Assembly: GCA_019694315.1 (NCBI GenBank) | Contig: JAIBCE010000016.1 | Location: forward strand, 1 to 48,275 | DNA from: Sandaracinaceae bacterium | Lineage (GTDB): Bacteria > Myxococcota_A > Polyangia > Polyangiales > Sandaracinaceae | Direction: 5' to 3' | DNA length: 48,275 nt | Shown here: positions 39,864-48,254 of the stretch, piece by piece | Position numbering within the stretch: position 1 is the stretch's first letter | How the letters are laid out: every line of letters begins with the position of its first letter | Notes under the pieces: generated by a model | What the model saw: the letters and a program-made list of their open reading frames with translations, nothing else | Told to the model about the DNA's origin: nothing | Databases searched by the model: none | Made by a program: the position numbers and the translations under genes

Positions 39864-40937
39864 ATGCGACGACTCGTGGGCCGCTCGGCTCCGGCATGGT
39901 GGATGGCGATGGCGATCGCGGGCTGCGGGCACTCGAGCGAGAGCCCTCCACCGAGCAGCGCGCCGAGCGCGAACGCGAACGGCGGGGTCAGCGAGACGCC
40001 GCCTCCTCCCGAGCCCGCGAGCGCGGCGCTCGCCCCCATCGAGGTGCACGAGTGGGGGCTCGTGGACATCCCGCGGATGGGGCCCGCCGAGATCGGGACG
40101 GGGCCTGGCCGCCCCGTGCCCATGAGCGTGCGCAAGCCCGTGCTCTACGTGCACGCCGATCCGGGTGCGCCGCCGATCACGATCGACGTGCGCGTGGACA
40201 TGCCGCACGGCGAGGTGCTCGAGGTGTGGCCGACCTCGAGCGAGTGGCCGAGCACGCACGTCGAGCCCACGTCGATCCTCTGGCGCGGGCTCACGGTGAG
40301 CGGCTGCGAGGGCGCGCCGACGCGCGGTCCCCTCGCCGCGCGCGAGGCGACAGGGTGCGCGACGGCCGATGGCTACTGCGAGGTCAACGACCTGCCGGGC
40401 TACGTCACGAGCGACGCGAGCTGTCTCGTCGCGAATGGGACGAGCGCGTCGCTGCTCTTCTATCGTGGTCGCGCGACGACCGTCGCAGTGCCGCTCCAGA
40501 TCGTCTCGGCCGAGAGCGTCATGAGCCACACCACGGGGGGCTCTCCGATCCTGCGATTCCGGAGCGGGCACGGCAGCGAGACGCCGTGGCCGATCCCCGG
40601 TCCGCCCGCGACGCTCGCGCCCGACACGCTGGATGGGGACGCCCTGGCGCACCGACTGCACGTGCTCCTGATGGAGGCGGGCCTCACGAGCCCCGAGGCC
40701 GATGCGTTCCTCCGCGCGTGGAGCGAGTCGATGTTCGGTGTGCCGTGGGGCGGCGACGCCGTGCGGGATGCCCCGTCTCCGAGCGCACGCCGAGGCCGTG
40801 CGCTGGCCGCCGATCCCCCCGTCGCGATCTACATCCTGCCCGAGACCCTCGTGGCGCCGATCGCCGAGCTCACGATCACCCCCACTCCGCGCGTCGTGCG
40901 CCGCGTGATGGTGGTGCGGGTCGAGCTGCCCGGCTGA
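39864..40937 (+). CDS. Lipoprotein of unknown function
   Basis: A 357-residue protein with a lipoprotein signal ending AIAGCGHS, followed by a Ser/Pro/Ala/Asn linker of about 40 residues. The mature domain begins IEVHEWGLVDIP and is beta-rich, with PVLYVHADPGAPPITIDVRV, SSEWPSTHVEP and a CATADGYCEVNDLPGY segment carrying paired cysteines. Near the C-terminus a helical LLMEAGLTSPEADAFLRAW segment precedes further beta-strands. I recognise no family. The start is supported by the -10-like TATCCT seven bases upstream. It is convergent with rseP, 23 bp apart. Confidence 0.7.
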   Translation: MRRLVGRSAPAWWMAMAIAGCGHSSESPPPSSAPSANANGGVSETPPPPEPASAALAPIEVHEWGLVDIPRMGPAEIGTGPGRPVPMSVRKPVLYVHADPGAPPITIDVRVDMPHGEVLEVWPTSSEWPSTHVEPTSILWRGLTVSGCEGAPTRGPLAAREATGCATADGYCEVNDLPGYVTSDASCLVANGTSASLLFYRGRATTVAVPLQIVSAESVMSHTTGGSPILRFRSGHGSETPWPIPGPPATLAPDTLDGDALAHRLHVLLMEAGLTSPEADAFLRAWSESMFGVPWGGDAVRDAPSPSARRGRALAADPPVAIYILPETLVAPIAELTITPTPRVVRRVMVVRVELPG

Positions 40938-40960
40938 AGCGAACGCTCTGGCGGGATCGC

Positions 40961-42001
40961 TCAGCCGCGCACGCTGACGAAGACGATCAGCGAGATGAGC
41001 ACGACGAAGCCCACCAGCGTGGCGACCGTCTCGAGCTTCGCGTTCATCTTGCGGCGCGAGACGAGCTCGAAGAGCAGGAACACGGCGCGACCGCCGTCGA
41101 GCGCGGGGACCGGCAGCAGGTTGAAGAAGCCGAGCGCCACCGAGATCGCGAAGAGGATCTGCACGTACTCGCGGATGCCCTGTTGCGCCTGCTCGGCGAC
41201 CATCTGCACCATCTGGGGCGGACCGCTCAGGCCTTCGAGCGTGCGGCGCCGCGCCATCTCCGCGATGCCCTGGATTTGCGCGACGGTGAACACCACGGGT
41301 GCCTGGATCGACATCCACGCGAGGCGGCCGAGCGGCGCGTCCACGTAGCGGATCGAGGGGCCCCCCGTGATGCCGATGATGCCGCGACCGCCCTGGTCCA
41401 TCGGCGTGATCGTGATCGGATCGAGCACCTCGCCGTTGCGGCGCACGCGGTAGACGGTGGGCTGGCCCGCGCGCGGGCGCGTGACCGCGACGAGATCCTC
41501 GACCCGGTGGATCGCCACGCCGTTGGCCTCGATCACCTCGTCGCCGACGTGCAGGCCTGCGCGCTGCGCGGGCGAGTCCGCGTTCACCACGCTCACGACC
41601 ATTGGGCCGCTCGGATCGATCTCGGGCACGCCGCCGATCCCGTAGAGCGCGAACAGCATGAGCGAGGCCGCGGCGTAGTTCGCGAAGGGCCCCGCGAGGA
41701 TCACGCACATGCGCGCGAAGACGCTCTTGTTGCAGTAGAGCGCCGGGTCCTCCGGATCGTTCTCCTCGGCCGGGTTCATCCCGTCGATCTGCACGTACGC
41801 GAGGATCGGGATCGCCGAGACCTGGAAGATCGTGGCGCTGTCTTTGGGCTGGTACTTCGCGATCACCGGGCCGAAGCCCAGCGAGTAGCGAAGCACGCGC
41901 ATCCCGAAGGCGCGCGCGGCGAGGTAGTGGCCCGTCTCGTGGACGATCACGAGGAACGTGATCCCGACGACGGCGATGAAGTAGCTGAAGACGTCGTTCA
42001 T
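40961..42001 (-). CDS. rseP: Site-2 intramembrane metalloprotease RseP/RasP family
   Basis: A 346-residue protein. The N-terminal membrane helix carries the zinc motif HETGH (21-25), and the third conserved element LLPVPALDGGRAVF lies near the C-terminus, as in site-2 proteases of the RseP/SpoIVFB/RasP class. One PDZ domain (VNADSPAQRAGLHVGDEVI) sits between helices and would gate substrate access. The usual role is intramembrane cleavage of anti-sigma factors or signal-peptide remnants; no dxr, cdsA or anti-sigma gene is adjacent. ATG 42001 has AAGGA at the right distance, and the TATCCT box at 42030-42025 leaves a short leader, so this gene is not leaderless. Confidence 0.92.
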   Translation of the reverse strand: MNDVFSYFIAVVGITFLVIVHETGHYLAARAFGMRVLRYSLGFGPVIAKYQPKDSATIFQVSAIPILAYVQIDGMNPAEENDPEDPALYCNKSVFARMCVILAGPFANYAAASLMLFALYGIGGVPEIDPSGPMVVSVVNADSPAQRAGLHVGDEVIEANGVAIHRVEDLVAVTRPRAGQPTVYRVRRNGEVLDPITITPMDQGGRGIIGITGGPSIRYVDAPLGRLAWMSIQAPVVFTVAQIQGIAEMARRRTLEGLSGPPQMVQMVAEQAQQGIREYVQILFAISVALGFFNLLPVPALDGGRAVFLLFELVSRRKMNAKLETVATLVGFVVLISLIVFVSVRG

Positions 42002-42024
42002 CCGGGTCCTTGGGCCGAAGCGGC

Positions 42025-42030
42025 AGGATA
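42025..42030 (-). promoter_or_regulatory. -10-like hexamer for rseP with a normal leader
   Basis: Minus strand TATCCT, 23 bases before ATG 42001, with AAGGA in between as a ribosome binding site. It contrasts with the leaderless group. Confidence 0.45.
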
Positions 42031-42126
42031 GCAGGCTCTCGGCGTCGTCACGGGCGTGCTCGCCGGCCAGACGGCGAGCCTCTCGACGCGCTCTCTCTGC
42101 GAGTGATTCGCGCGCGGACTCTGGGA

Positions 42127-42132
42127 TATCAT
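42127..42132 (+). promoter_or_regulatory. -10-like hexamer for the nucleosidase-fold gene
   Basis: TATCAT lies 23 bases before ATG 42156; a GAGG-like ribosome binding site (42144-42148) follows. A short leader is predicted. Confidence 0.4.
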
Positions 42133-42155
42133 CCGCGCCCCGTGAGGCCTCGCCG

Positions 42156-42842
42156 ATGACCGTGCAGGATGGACGAACCGACGTGCTGGTGGTGGCGGCG
42201 GGCGCGCCGGATCTGCTCGGCCTGCGCGCTCACTTCGGGGACAAGCTCGAGGGCGTGGTGCGCGGCCTCGTCGTGCGCTCGAAGGTCGTGGGCTTCGGTC
42301 CCGGTGTCGCAGGGGCCACGACCGCTCGCGGCCTGCTCGCGCTCAATCCGCGCGCCGTGGTCTTGCTCGGTTCGTGCGGCGTGTACCCCAACCTGCCGCA
42401 GTACCAGCCTCACGACGTGGTGGTGACCTCGCGCGTGCTCGCGCTCGATCACGCGGTGATCCAGGGCGCGGCCGAGTGGCCCACGCCGATGTCGACGACG
42501 GTGGACGCGAGCGCCGCGATGGTCGCGGGGCTGAGCGCGGGCCGTCATCGCACGCACGTCGCGCCCGTCGCCTCTCCGCTCGCGCTGACCCGCAGCGACT
42601 CGCTCGCGAGCCGCATCACGAGCGTCACGGGTGCGCACGTCGAGAACACCGATGCGTTCGGCGTCGCGTGTGCCGCCGCCGGGGCGCCGGTGCCCTTCGC
42701 GTGCGCGCTCGGCGTGGCGAACATCGTCGGCTCGACAGGACGTGCGGACTGGCAGCAGTTCCAGCGCGACGCCGTCACCCAGGCCGCCAACGCCCTCATC
42801 GCATGGCTCCACGCAGGCGCTGCGGGCCTGCCCTTCGGATGA
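42156..42842 (+). CDS. Nucleoside phosphorylase/nucleosidase superfamily protein
   Basis: A 228-residue protein with the open alpha/beta core of the PNP/UDP family: LVVAAGAPDLLGL start, KVVGFGPGVAGATTARGL, ALNPRAVVLLGSCGVY (the phosphate or ribose loop) and, late, HVENTDAFGVACAAA with the conserved acidic base-recognition region, then ALGVANIVGSTGR. Candidates are a 5'-methylthioadenosine/futalosine-type hydrolase or a phosphorylase. The E-N-T-D segment differs from the EMEG motif of classical MTA/SAH nucleosidase, so I do not assign a substrate. Seven bases separate its stop from the phosphofructokinase-like gene, so the two are probably co-transcribed. Confidence 0.8.
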   Translation: MTVQDGRTDVLVVAAGAPDLLGLRAHFGDKLEGVVRGLVVRSKVVGFGPGVAGATTARGLLALNPRAVVLLGSCGVYPNLPQYQPHDVVVTSRVLALDHAVIQGAAEWPTPMSTTVDASAAMVAGLSAGRHRTHVAPVASPLALTRSDSLASRITSVTGAHVENTDAFGVACAAAGAPVPFACALGVANIVGSTGRADWQQFQRDAVTQAANALIAWLHAGAAGLPFG

Positions 42843-42849
42843 ACGATCG

Positions 42850-44025
42850 ATGACGTTTCCCTTCGTACGCCTCAGCACCGCGCCGCGCGTCGAGCGCCGC
42901 CTCCTCGCGATCTTCGACGGCGGCAACGCGCCCGGCTACTCGTCGGTCGCGGTCGCGCTCACGGAAGAGGGCACACGTCGTGGCTACGAGGTGTGGGCGG
43001 CCACCGAGGGCTTCCGCTCGCTGACCTCGCAGACCACGAGCCAGCTCCGCTTCGAGCGCCTCGTCGTGGGCCGCGACGAGCGCTATCGCCTCCTCGGCGA
43101 GGGCATCCCCGCGCGCTCCATGGGACGGCGCGTGCTCGACCCCGGCTCGGACTTCCGGAGCGAGCGCTTTCCAGCCTTCCACGATCGCGCGGTGCGCGAC
43201 GAGGCCGCGCGCGCCTACGCGATGCAGGGCTTCACGCACCTCGTCTGCGTCGGGGGCAACGGCACGCTCGATGGCCTGCGCTCGTGGCTCGACTCGTTCG
43301 GCACGCCCGACACGGCCGCGCGTCCGTCGGCCGCGTTCATCAACGTCTCGATCGACAACGACGTGGCGGGCGATCGCGCGATCGGCTTCCTCACGGGGGT
43401 CGAGGCCGGGGCCACGATCGCCCGCGGCCTCTACGAGGACGCCTACACGCACAAGCGCGTGTATCTCCTCGAGATGATGGGCAACCGCAGCGGACGACAC
43501 GCGCTCAACTGCGGCGTCGCGGCCCGCGCGCACCTCGTCGTCCTGCCGTTCTTCCACTTCCCCGAGGAGGTGCTGCGCGAGCTCGCCGAAGCGCTCGAGC
43601 AGTCCTCGCACGCGCTCGTCGTGGTGGCCGAGGGCTACGAGGCCGAGCGCCGCAAGCGCCAGCACCCCGATCTCAGCGCGAGCGCGTTCTTCCGCATGCA
43701 GCTCGAGGCCTTCGGTCTGCGCGACAAGCCCTCGCGTCGCCTCATCGCCGAGCCCTTCAGCCGCTACCTCCGCGGGGTGCGCCCTGGCTTCGCCGACGTC
43801 TCGGCCTCGTACCTCAAGGCGAGCCTCCTCTTCGACGCCTTCGAGAACGGGCAGACGGAGATCATGCCCTTCGTGCTCGCGGGTCATGACGTGGGTGTGC
43901 GCCCGCTCGCCAACCTCGCCCGCGAGGATCGCGTCGAGCGCGCCTTCCTGCCGCTGCTCGATCGCTTCGATCTCCCGCTCTTCCGGGCGTGGGTTCGCTC
44001 GCGGTTCACCGCCGACGCGATCTGA
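42850..44025 (+). CDS. 6-phosphofructokinase superfamily protein with altered active-site motifs
   Basis: A 391-residue protein from ATG 42850. The PFK fold is visible in the first GG loop (FDGGNAPGYSS at 22-32), the second LVCVGGNGTLDG (131-142), the catalytic region VSIDNDVAGDRAIGF (166-180) with Asp169 and Asp171 intact, and EMMGNRSG (208-215). Against canonical enzymes, GGDAPGMN reads GGNAPGYS, GGDGS reads GGNGT, and MGR reads MGN. The Asp of GGDGS normally coordinates the Mg-phosphoryl donor, so loss of it may alter donor use or abolish phosphotransfer. This could be a pyrophosphate- or ADP-dependent offshoot or a regulatory pseudoenzyme. It sits in a probable operon with a nucleosidase-fold gene, not with other glycolytic genes. 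Confidence 0.8.
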   Translation: MTFPFVRLSTAPRVERRLLAIFDGGNAPGYSSVAVALTEEGTRRGYEVWAATEGFRSLTSQTTSQLRFERLVVGRDERYRLLGEGIPARSMGRRVLDPGSDFRSERFPAFHDRAVRDEAARAYAMQGFTHLVCVGGNGTLDGLRSWLDSFGTPDTAARPSAAFINVSIDNDVAGDRAIGFLTGVEAGATIARGLYEDAYTHKRVYLLEMMGNRSGRHALNCGVAARAHLVVLPFFHFPEEVLRELAEALEQSSHALVVVAEGYEAERRKRQHPDLSASAFFRMQLEAFGLRDKPSRRLIAEPFSRYLRGVRPGFADVSASYLKASLLFDAFENGQTEIMPFVLAGHDVGVRPLANLAREDRVERAFLPLLDRFDLPLFRAWVRSRFTADAI

Positions 44026-44083
44026 CGCAAGTCACGCTCGTGCGGCCGCGCCCTTGACAGGGGTGGGTGCGTGCCCGAGCCTG

Positions 44084-44752
44084 ATGTCCGAAATGTCCGC
44101 TTCGTCCGTTTCGTCCGGTTCTCCCGCTTTGTCGGCTCCGCCGCGCGGCTCCGCGTCCCAGGAGCGCGAGCTCCTCACCACGGGACAGGCGGCGGCGCTC
44201 TGTGCCGTGGATCCCAAGACCATCGCTCGCTGGGCCGACGCGGGGCTCGTGCCGACGCATCGCACCGTCGGCGGACGACGTCGGATGCAGCGCGCGGACC
44301 TCCTGGCGTTCATGCGACGTCAGGGCATGCCCGTGCCGAGCGGACGGGCGGCGCCTCGCGTGGTGATCGTGGACGACGAGCCCATCGTCGTCCGGAGCCT
44401 CGAGCGCATCCTCGCGCGGGCCTTCCCCGGGGCGCGGCTGCGTGGCGCCTACAACGGCTTCGAGGCGGGCCTCCTCGTGGCCGCGGAGCAGCCGGATCTC
44501 GTGCTGCTCGACGTCGTGATGCCTGGTCTCTCCGGTGTCGAGGTGTGTGCGGCCTTGCGCGCGATGCCGTCGCTCGGGCACACGCGCGTCGTCGTGGTGA
44601 GTGGCCACCTCGGGCCCGAGACGCGGCGCAAGCTGTCGGCCGTGGGCGCCGACGCGTTCGTGCCCAAGCCCTTCAGTCCCGAGTCGCTGCTCGAGGTCGT
44701 GCGGCCGCTCGTGGCGAGCCTCCGGCACGTCGCCGCGGGGGCGCCGCGATGA
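44084..44752 (+). CDS. MerR/excisionase-type HTH fused to a C-terminal receiver
   Basis: A 222-residue protein. Residues about 31-82 form a winged HTH of the excisionase/BldC class (LTTGQAAALCAVDPKTIARW, then HRTVGGRRRMQRADLLAFM). Residues about 92-210 are a receiver with acidic DDEP (97-100), phosphoacceptor Asp143 in LLDVVMPGLSG and a Lys in PKPFSPESL. Order is HTH then receiver, the reverse of most response regulators. A TTGACA -35-like element at 44054-44059 is 17 bp from GAGCCT, so transcription might start near 44089 and use ATG 44093 in place of 44084. The stop overlaps the PAS kinase start by four bases (ATGA). It opens a four-gene phosphorelay cluster. Confidence 0.88.
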   Translation: MSEMSASSVSSGSPALSAPPRGSASQERELLTTGQAAALCAVDPKTIARWADAGLVPTHRTVGGRRRMQRADLLAFMRRQGMPVPSGRAAPRVVIVDDEPIVVRSLERILARAFPGARLRGAYNGFEAGLLVAAEQPDLVLLDVVMPGLSGVEVCAALRAMPSLGHTRVVVVSGHLGPETRRKLSAVGADAFVPKPFSPESLLEVVRPLVASLRHVAAGAPR

Positions 44753-46212
44753 GCGCCGCAGAGGCCGATCGGCACGAGTCGTACGCCCGCGAGCTGCGCG
44801 CCGCGGAGCTGCCGCGCGAGGTCCTCGACTCCCTCCTCGAGGGCTGTCAGGTGATCGACCGCGACTTCCGCTACCTCTACGTGAACGACGCGGTGTGCAA
44901 GCAGGGACGGCAGCAGCGAGAGGCGCTCCTCGGTCGCACCATGATGGAGTGCTACCCCGGCATCGAGGACACGCCGATGTTCGCGGAGCTGCGTCGCTGC
45001 ATGCGCGAGCGCGCGCACGGCTCGATGGACAACGAGTTCGAGTTCGAGAACGGCGCGCGCGCGGTCTTCGAGCTGCGCTTCGTGCCGGTACCGCGCGGCC
45101 TCTGCGTCTTCTCGCTCGACGTGACCGAGCGCCGCGAGCTGGTCGCGGCGATCGTGGGCGACAGCGACGACGCGATCATCGGGACGAAGCTCGACGGCAC
45201 GATCACGACCTGGAACCCCGCGGCCAGCCTCATGCTGGGCTGGACACGAGAGGAGGCCCTCGGCCGCCCCGCATCCATCCTCATCCCGCCCGACGGGCAG
45301 CAGACCGAGCAGGAGCGCTGGGCGCGCATCTCGAAGGGGGAGCGCCTCGAGCACTTCTTCGCGTCGCGGCTCGCGAAGGACGGCGCGCTCGTGGAGGTCT
45401 CGATCACGCTCTCGCCGGTGCGCAACGCCGAGGGCCGCGTCGTGGGGATCTCGAAGATCATGCGCGACATGCGGGAGGTGCGCGCGCGCGAGCGGGAGCT
45501 CGTCCACGCGAAGGAGGCCGCCGAGACGGCACAGCGCGAGCTCGAGTCCTTCAGCTACTCCGTGGCCCACGATCTCCGGGCGCCGCTGCGCTCGATCGAC
45601 GGCTTCAGCCAGGCGCTGCTCGAGGACTGCGAGGGCCAGCTCGACGAGACGGGGCGGCGCCACCTGCAGCAAGTGCGCGAGTCTGCGCAGCTCATGGCGG
45701 AGCTGATCGACGACATCCTCGCGCTCTCGCGCGTCACCCGACACACGCTCGTGCGCGAGGAGGTGTCGATCACCAAGGAGGCCTCGGCGATCCTCGCGCG
45801 CCTGGCGATGCGCGACGCGGGCCGCGTGGTCGTCACGACCGTGGCGCCGGGCCTGGTCGTCCTTGGCGATCGCAAGCTCATCGCGATCCTCCTCGAGAAC
45901 CTCCTCGGCAACGCCTGGAAATTCACCTCGAAGCGCGCCGTGGCGCACATCGAGGTCGGCGTGGAGCAGATCGACCAGGAGCGCGTCTTCTTCGTGAAGG
46001 ACGACGGCGCCGGCTTCGACATGACGTACGCCCACAAGCTCTTCGGCGTCTTCTCTCGCCTCCACTCCTCGTCGGAGTTCGAGGGGACGGGCGTGGGTCT
46101 CGCGACCGTGCAGCGCATCGTCAGCCGACACCGTGGAAGGGTCTGGGGCAGAGGAGCCCCTGGCGACGGGGCATGCTTCCGCTTCACGCTCGAGGCGCCC
46201 ACGGCCCGATGA
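44749..46212 (+). CDS. Soluble PAS-domain histidine kinase
   Basis: A 487-residue cytoplasmic kinase with no membrane helix. PAS-like domain 1 (about 20-130) has FRYLYVNDAVCKQG; PAS domain 2 (about 130-255) has the classical TKLDGTITTWNPAASLMLGW and a C-terminal cap GRVVGISKIMRDM. A short coiled-coil leads to HisKA with SYSVAHDLRAPLRSIDGF and a BaeS-type HATPase (LLGNAWKFTSK, DDGAGFDM, EGTGVGLATVQRI). The HisKA sequence is of the Cph1/bacteriophytochrome-like type that partners Rcp1-class receivers, and exactly such a receiver gene follows 28 bases later. Its signal is likely intracellular (redox, light or small molecule); no chromophore Cys or haem site is obvious. Confidence 0.9.
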   Translation: MSAAEADRHESYARELRAAELPREVLDSLLEGCQVIDRDFRYLYVNDAVCKQGRQQREALLGRTMMECYPGIEDTPMFAELRRCMRERAHGSMDNEFEFENGARAVFELRFVPVPRGLCVFSLDVTERRELVAAIVGDSDDAIIGTKLDGTITTWNPAASLMLGWTREEALGRPASILIPPDGQQTEQERWARISKGERLEHFFASRLAKDGALVEVSITLSPVRNAEGRVVGISKIMRDMREVRARERELVHAKEAAETAQRELESFSYSVAHDLRAPLRSIDGFSQALLEDCEGQLDETGRRHLQQVRESAQLMAELIDDILALSRVTRHTLVREEVSITKEASAILARLAMRDAGRVVVTTVAPGLVVLGDRKLIAILLENLLGNAWKFTSKRAVAHIEVGVEQIDQERVFFVKDDGAGFDMTYAHKLFGVFSRLHSSSEFEGTGVGLATVQRIVSRHRGRVWGRGAPGDGACFRFTLEAPTAR

Positions 46213-46240
46213 GCGGTGCCGCGGTCGGGGAGGTGAGCCG

Positions 46241-46678
46241 ATGACGGGGACGACGAACGCCACGCGCGAGATCCTGCTGGTGGAGGACAACAAGCGCGAC
46301 GAAGAGCTGACCCTGCGCGCGTTCCGCAAGTCGGGGATCGCGAACCCCGTCGCGGTCTGTCGCGACGGTGCCGAGGCGCTCGAGCGGCTGCTCGGCGCCG
46401 GCGCGGGCCAGCTGCCAGCGGTCGTGCTGCTCGACCTCAAGCTCCCCAAGGTCGATGGGCTGGAGGTGCTCCGCGCGCTCCGCAACGACACGCGAACGGC
46501 GCTCCTGCCCGTGGTCGTGCTGACCTCTTCGTTGGAGGAGCAGGATCTCGTGCGTAGCTACCAGCTCGGCGCGAACAGCTACGTTCGAAAGCCGGTGGAC
46601 TTCCAGCAATTCGTGGAGGCCGTCCAGCAGCTGGGGCTGTATTGGCTCATCTTGAACGAGAAGGCGTACGGGAGGTGA
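46241..46678 (+). CDS. Rcp1-class single-domain response regulator
   Basis: A 145-residue receiver from ATG 46241 behind GGGAGGTGAG. It has LLVEDNKRDEELTLRAF, the Asp in LLDLKLPKVDGLEVL, a Thr-Ser pair (VLTSS) and the Rcp1-type ending KPVDFQQFVEAVQQLGLYW. In cyanobacterial and proteobacterial systems these stand-alone receivers accept phosphate from phytochrome-like kinases. It lies between the PAS kinase and the hybrid kinase, with a one-base gap before the next start, so it is probably the shuttle between them. No output domain is present. Confidence 0.93.
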   Translation: MTGTTNATREILLVEDNKRDEELTLRAFRKSGIANPVAVCRDGAEALERLLGAGAGQLPAVVLLDLKLPKVDGLEVLRALRNDTRTALLPVVVLTSSLEEQDLVRSYQLGANSYVRKPVDFQQFVEAVQQLGLYWLILNEKAYGR

Positions 46679-46679
46679 G

Positions 46680-48254
46680 ATGGGCCAGCCCCTTCGAGTC
46701 CTGATCGTCGAGGACGACGAGCGCGACGCGGAGCTCGTGCTGCGTGCGCTACGCAAGGGCGACTTCGACCTGAAGGCGACGCGTGTGGAGACGCGCGAGC
46801 AGATGTGTCGCGCGCTCGGGAGCGAGGCCTTCGATCTCATCCTCTCCGACTACACGATGCCGAATTTCAGCGGCCACGCGGCGCTCGCGTGTCTCGAGGA
46901 GCGCAAGCTCGACATCCCGTTCCTTCTCGTCTCGGGCATCGTCAACGAGGAGATCGCGGTCGAGATCATGCGCGCGGGCGCGCACGACTTCGTGCCCAAG
47001 TCGAACCTCACGAGGCTCGTGCCGGCCGTCGAGCGTGAGCTCCGCGAGAGGGCCCTGCGCGCCGAGCGCCTCCGCATGCAGGGGCAGCTCGAGGTCGCCG
47101 AGCGCATGGCCTCGCTCGGCGCGCTCGCGGCGGGTGTGGCGCACGAGATCAACAACCCCCTCGCGGCCCTCCTCGCGAACGTGCAGTTCTGGTCGGAGCG
47201 TGTCGGGAGGCTCAAGCGCGAGCTGCGGGATGCGCCCCACGATGCGTCGAGCGACGTACGACAGCGTATCGTGGCCGAGCTCGAGGAGCTCGAGGAGCCG
47301 CTGCGCGACGCCATCGAGGCGGCCGAGCGTGTGCGCAACATCGCGCGTGACCTGCGGCTCTTCTCGCGGCCCGACGACGAGGCCGCCGGGGCGGTGGATC
47401 TCCATCGCATCATCGACTCGTCCGTGCGCATGGCGTGGAACGAGATCCGTCATCGCGCTCGGCTCGTGCGCCACCTGGGGGCGCCCCCTCCAGTGCGCGC
47501 CAACGAGGGCCGGCTGGGGCAGGTCTTCTTGAACCTCCTGCTCAACGCGGCGCAGGCGATGCCCGAGGGCCACGCGCACGCCAACGAGATCCGCATCCGC
47601 ACCGATCGGCTGCCGAGCGGCGAGGCGTTCGTGGAGATCTCCGACACCGGCTCGGGCATCGAGGCGTCGGTCCTGCCCCGGATCTTCGATCCGTTCTTCA
47701 CGACGAAGGGCAGCACGATGGGGTCCGGGCTCGGCCTCGCGATCAGCAACCGGATCATCACCTCGGCGGGCGGCTCGATCACGGTCTCGAGCGAGGTGGG
47801 TCGAGGCTCGACGTTCCGCGTCACGCTCCCGGCGGCCGCGGCGCCGACGGCCCCGCGCAGCAGCCCCGCGAAGACCACCTCGACCGGCCGCAGCGGGCGC
47901 GTGCTCGTGATCGACGACGACGTGCTCCTCGGCTCCGCGCTCCGTCGCATGCTCTCCACCAAGCACGAGGTGACGGTGCTCACCAACGGGCGCGACGCGC
48001 TCGACAAGCTCGACGCGGGCGAGCGCTTCGACGTGATCTTGTGCGACCTGATGATGCCCGAGATCACGGGCATGGAGCTCCACGCGGAGATGGTGAAGCG
48101 CGTCCCTCAGCAGGCGGAGAAGATCGTCTTCATGACCGGCGGCGCCTTCACGCAGAGCGCACGGCACTTCCTCGAGACGGTTCCGAACCGACGCGTCGAG
48201 AAGCCCTTCGACGTCGCGACGATTCGTCGCGTGGTCCGCGACATGATCCTCTGA
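46680..48254 (+). CDS. Receiver-histidine kinase-receiver hybrid
   Basis: A 524-residue soluble hybrid. N-terminal receiver (about 5-122): VEDDERDAE, Asp in LILSDYTMPNFSG and KSNLTRLVPAVERELRE, the form usual next to Rcp1-like proteins. Kinase core: HisKA with LAAGVAHEINNPLAALLANV (His near 156), then HATPase with FLNLLLNAAQAMPEG, DTGSGIE and GSGLGLAISNRII. C-terminal receiver (about 408-522): VIDDDVLLGSALRR, Asp in ILCDLMMPEITGMEL, Thr in FMTGG and VEKPFDVATIRR. Such arrangements run multistep phosphorelays. The promoter-proximal HTH-receiver protein is the only DNA-binding output in the cluster. The start follows the GGGAGGTGAG site that also ends the previous gene. Confidence 0.94.
   Translation: MGQPLRVLIVEDDERDAELVLRALRKGDFDLKATRVETREQMCRALGSEAFDLILSDYTMPNFSGHAALACLEERKLDIPFLLVSGIVNEEIAVEIMRAGAHDFVPKSNLTRLVPAVERELRERALRAERLRMQGQLEVAERMASLGALAAGVAHEINNPLAALLANVQFWSERVGRLKRELRDAPHDASSDVRQRIVAELEELEEPLRDAIEAAERVRNIARDLRLFSRPDDEAAGAVDLHRIIDSSVRMAWNEIRHRARLVRHLGAPPPVRANEGRLGQVFLNLLLNAAQAMPEGHAHANEIRIRTDRLPSGEAFVEISDTGSGIEASVLPRIFDPFFTTKGSTMGSGLGLAISNRIITSAGGSITVSSEVGRGSTFRVTLPAAAAPTAPRSSPAKTTSTGRSGRVLVIDDDVLLGSALRRMLSTKHEVTVLTNGRDALDKLDAGERFDVILCDLMMPEITGMELHAEMVKRVPQQAEKIVFMTGGAFTQSARHFLETVPNRRVEKPFDVATIRRVVRDMIL

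Noticed and set aside
42142..42159. Five-codon GTG-started frame overlapping the nucleosidase start
   Set aside because: It is short enough to arise by chance and has no ribosome binding site of its own; the GAGG inside it is better read as the site for ATG 42156.
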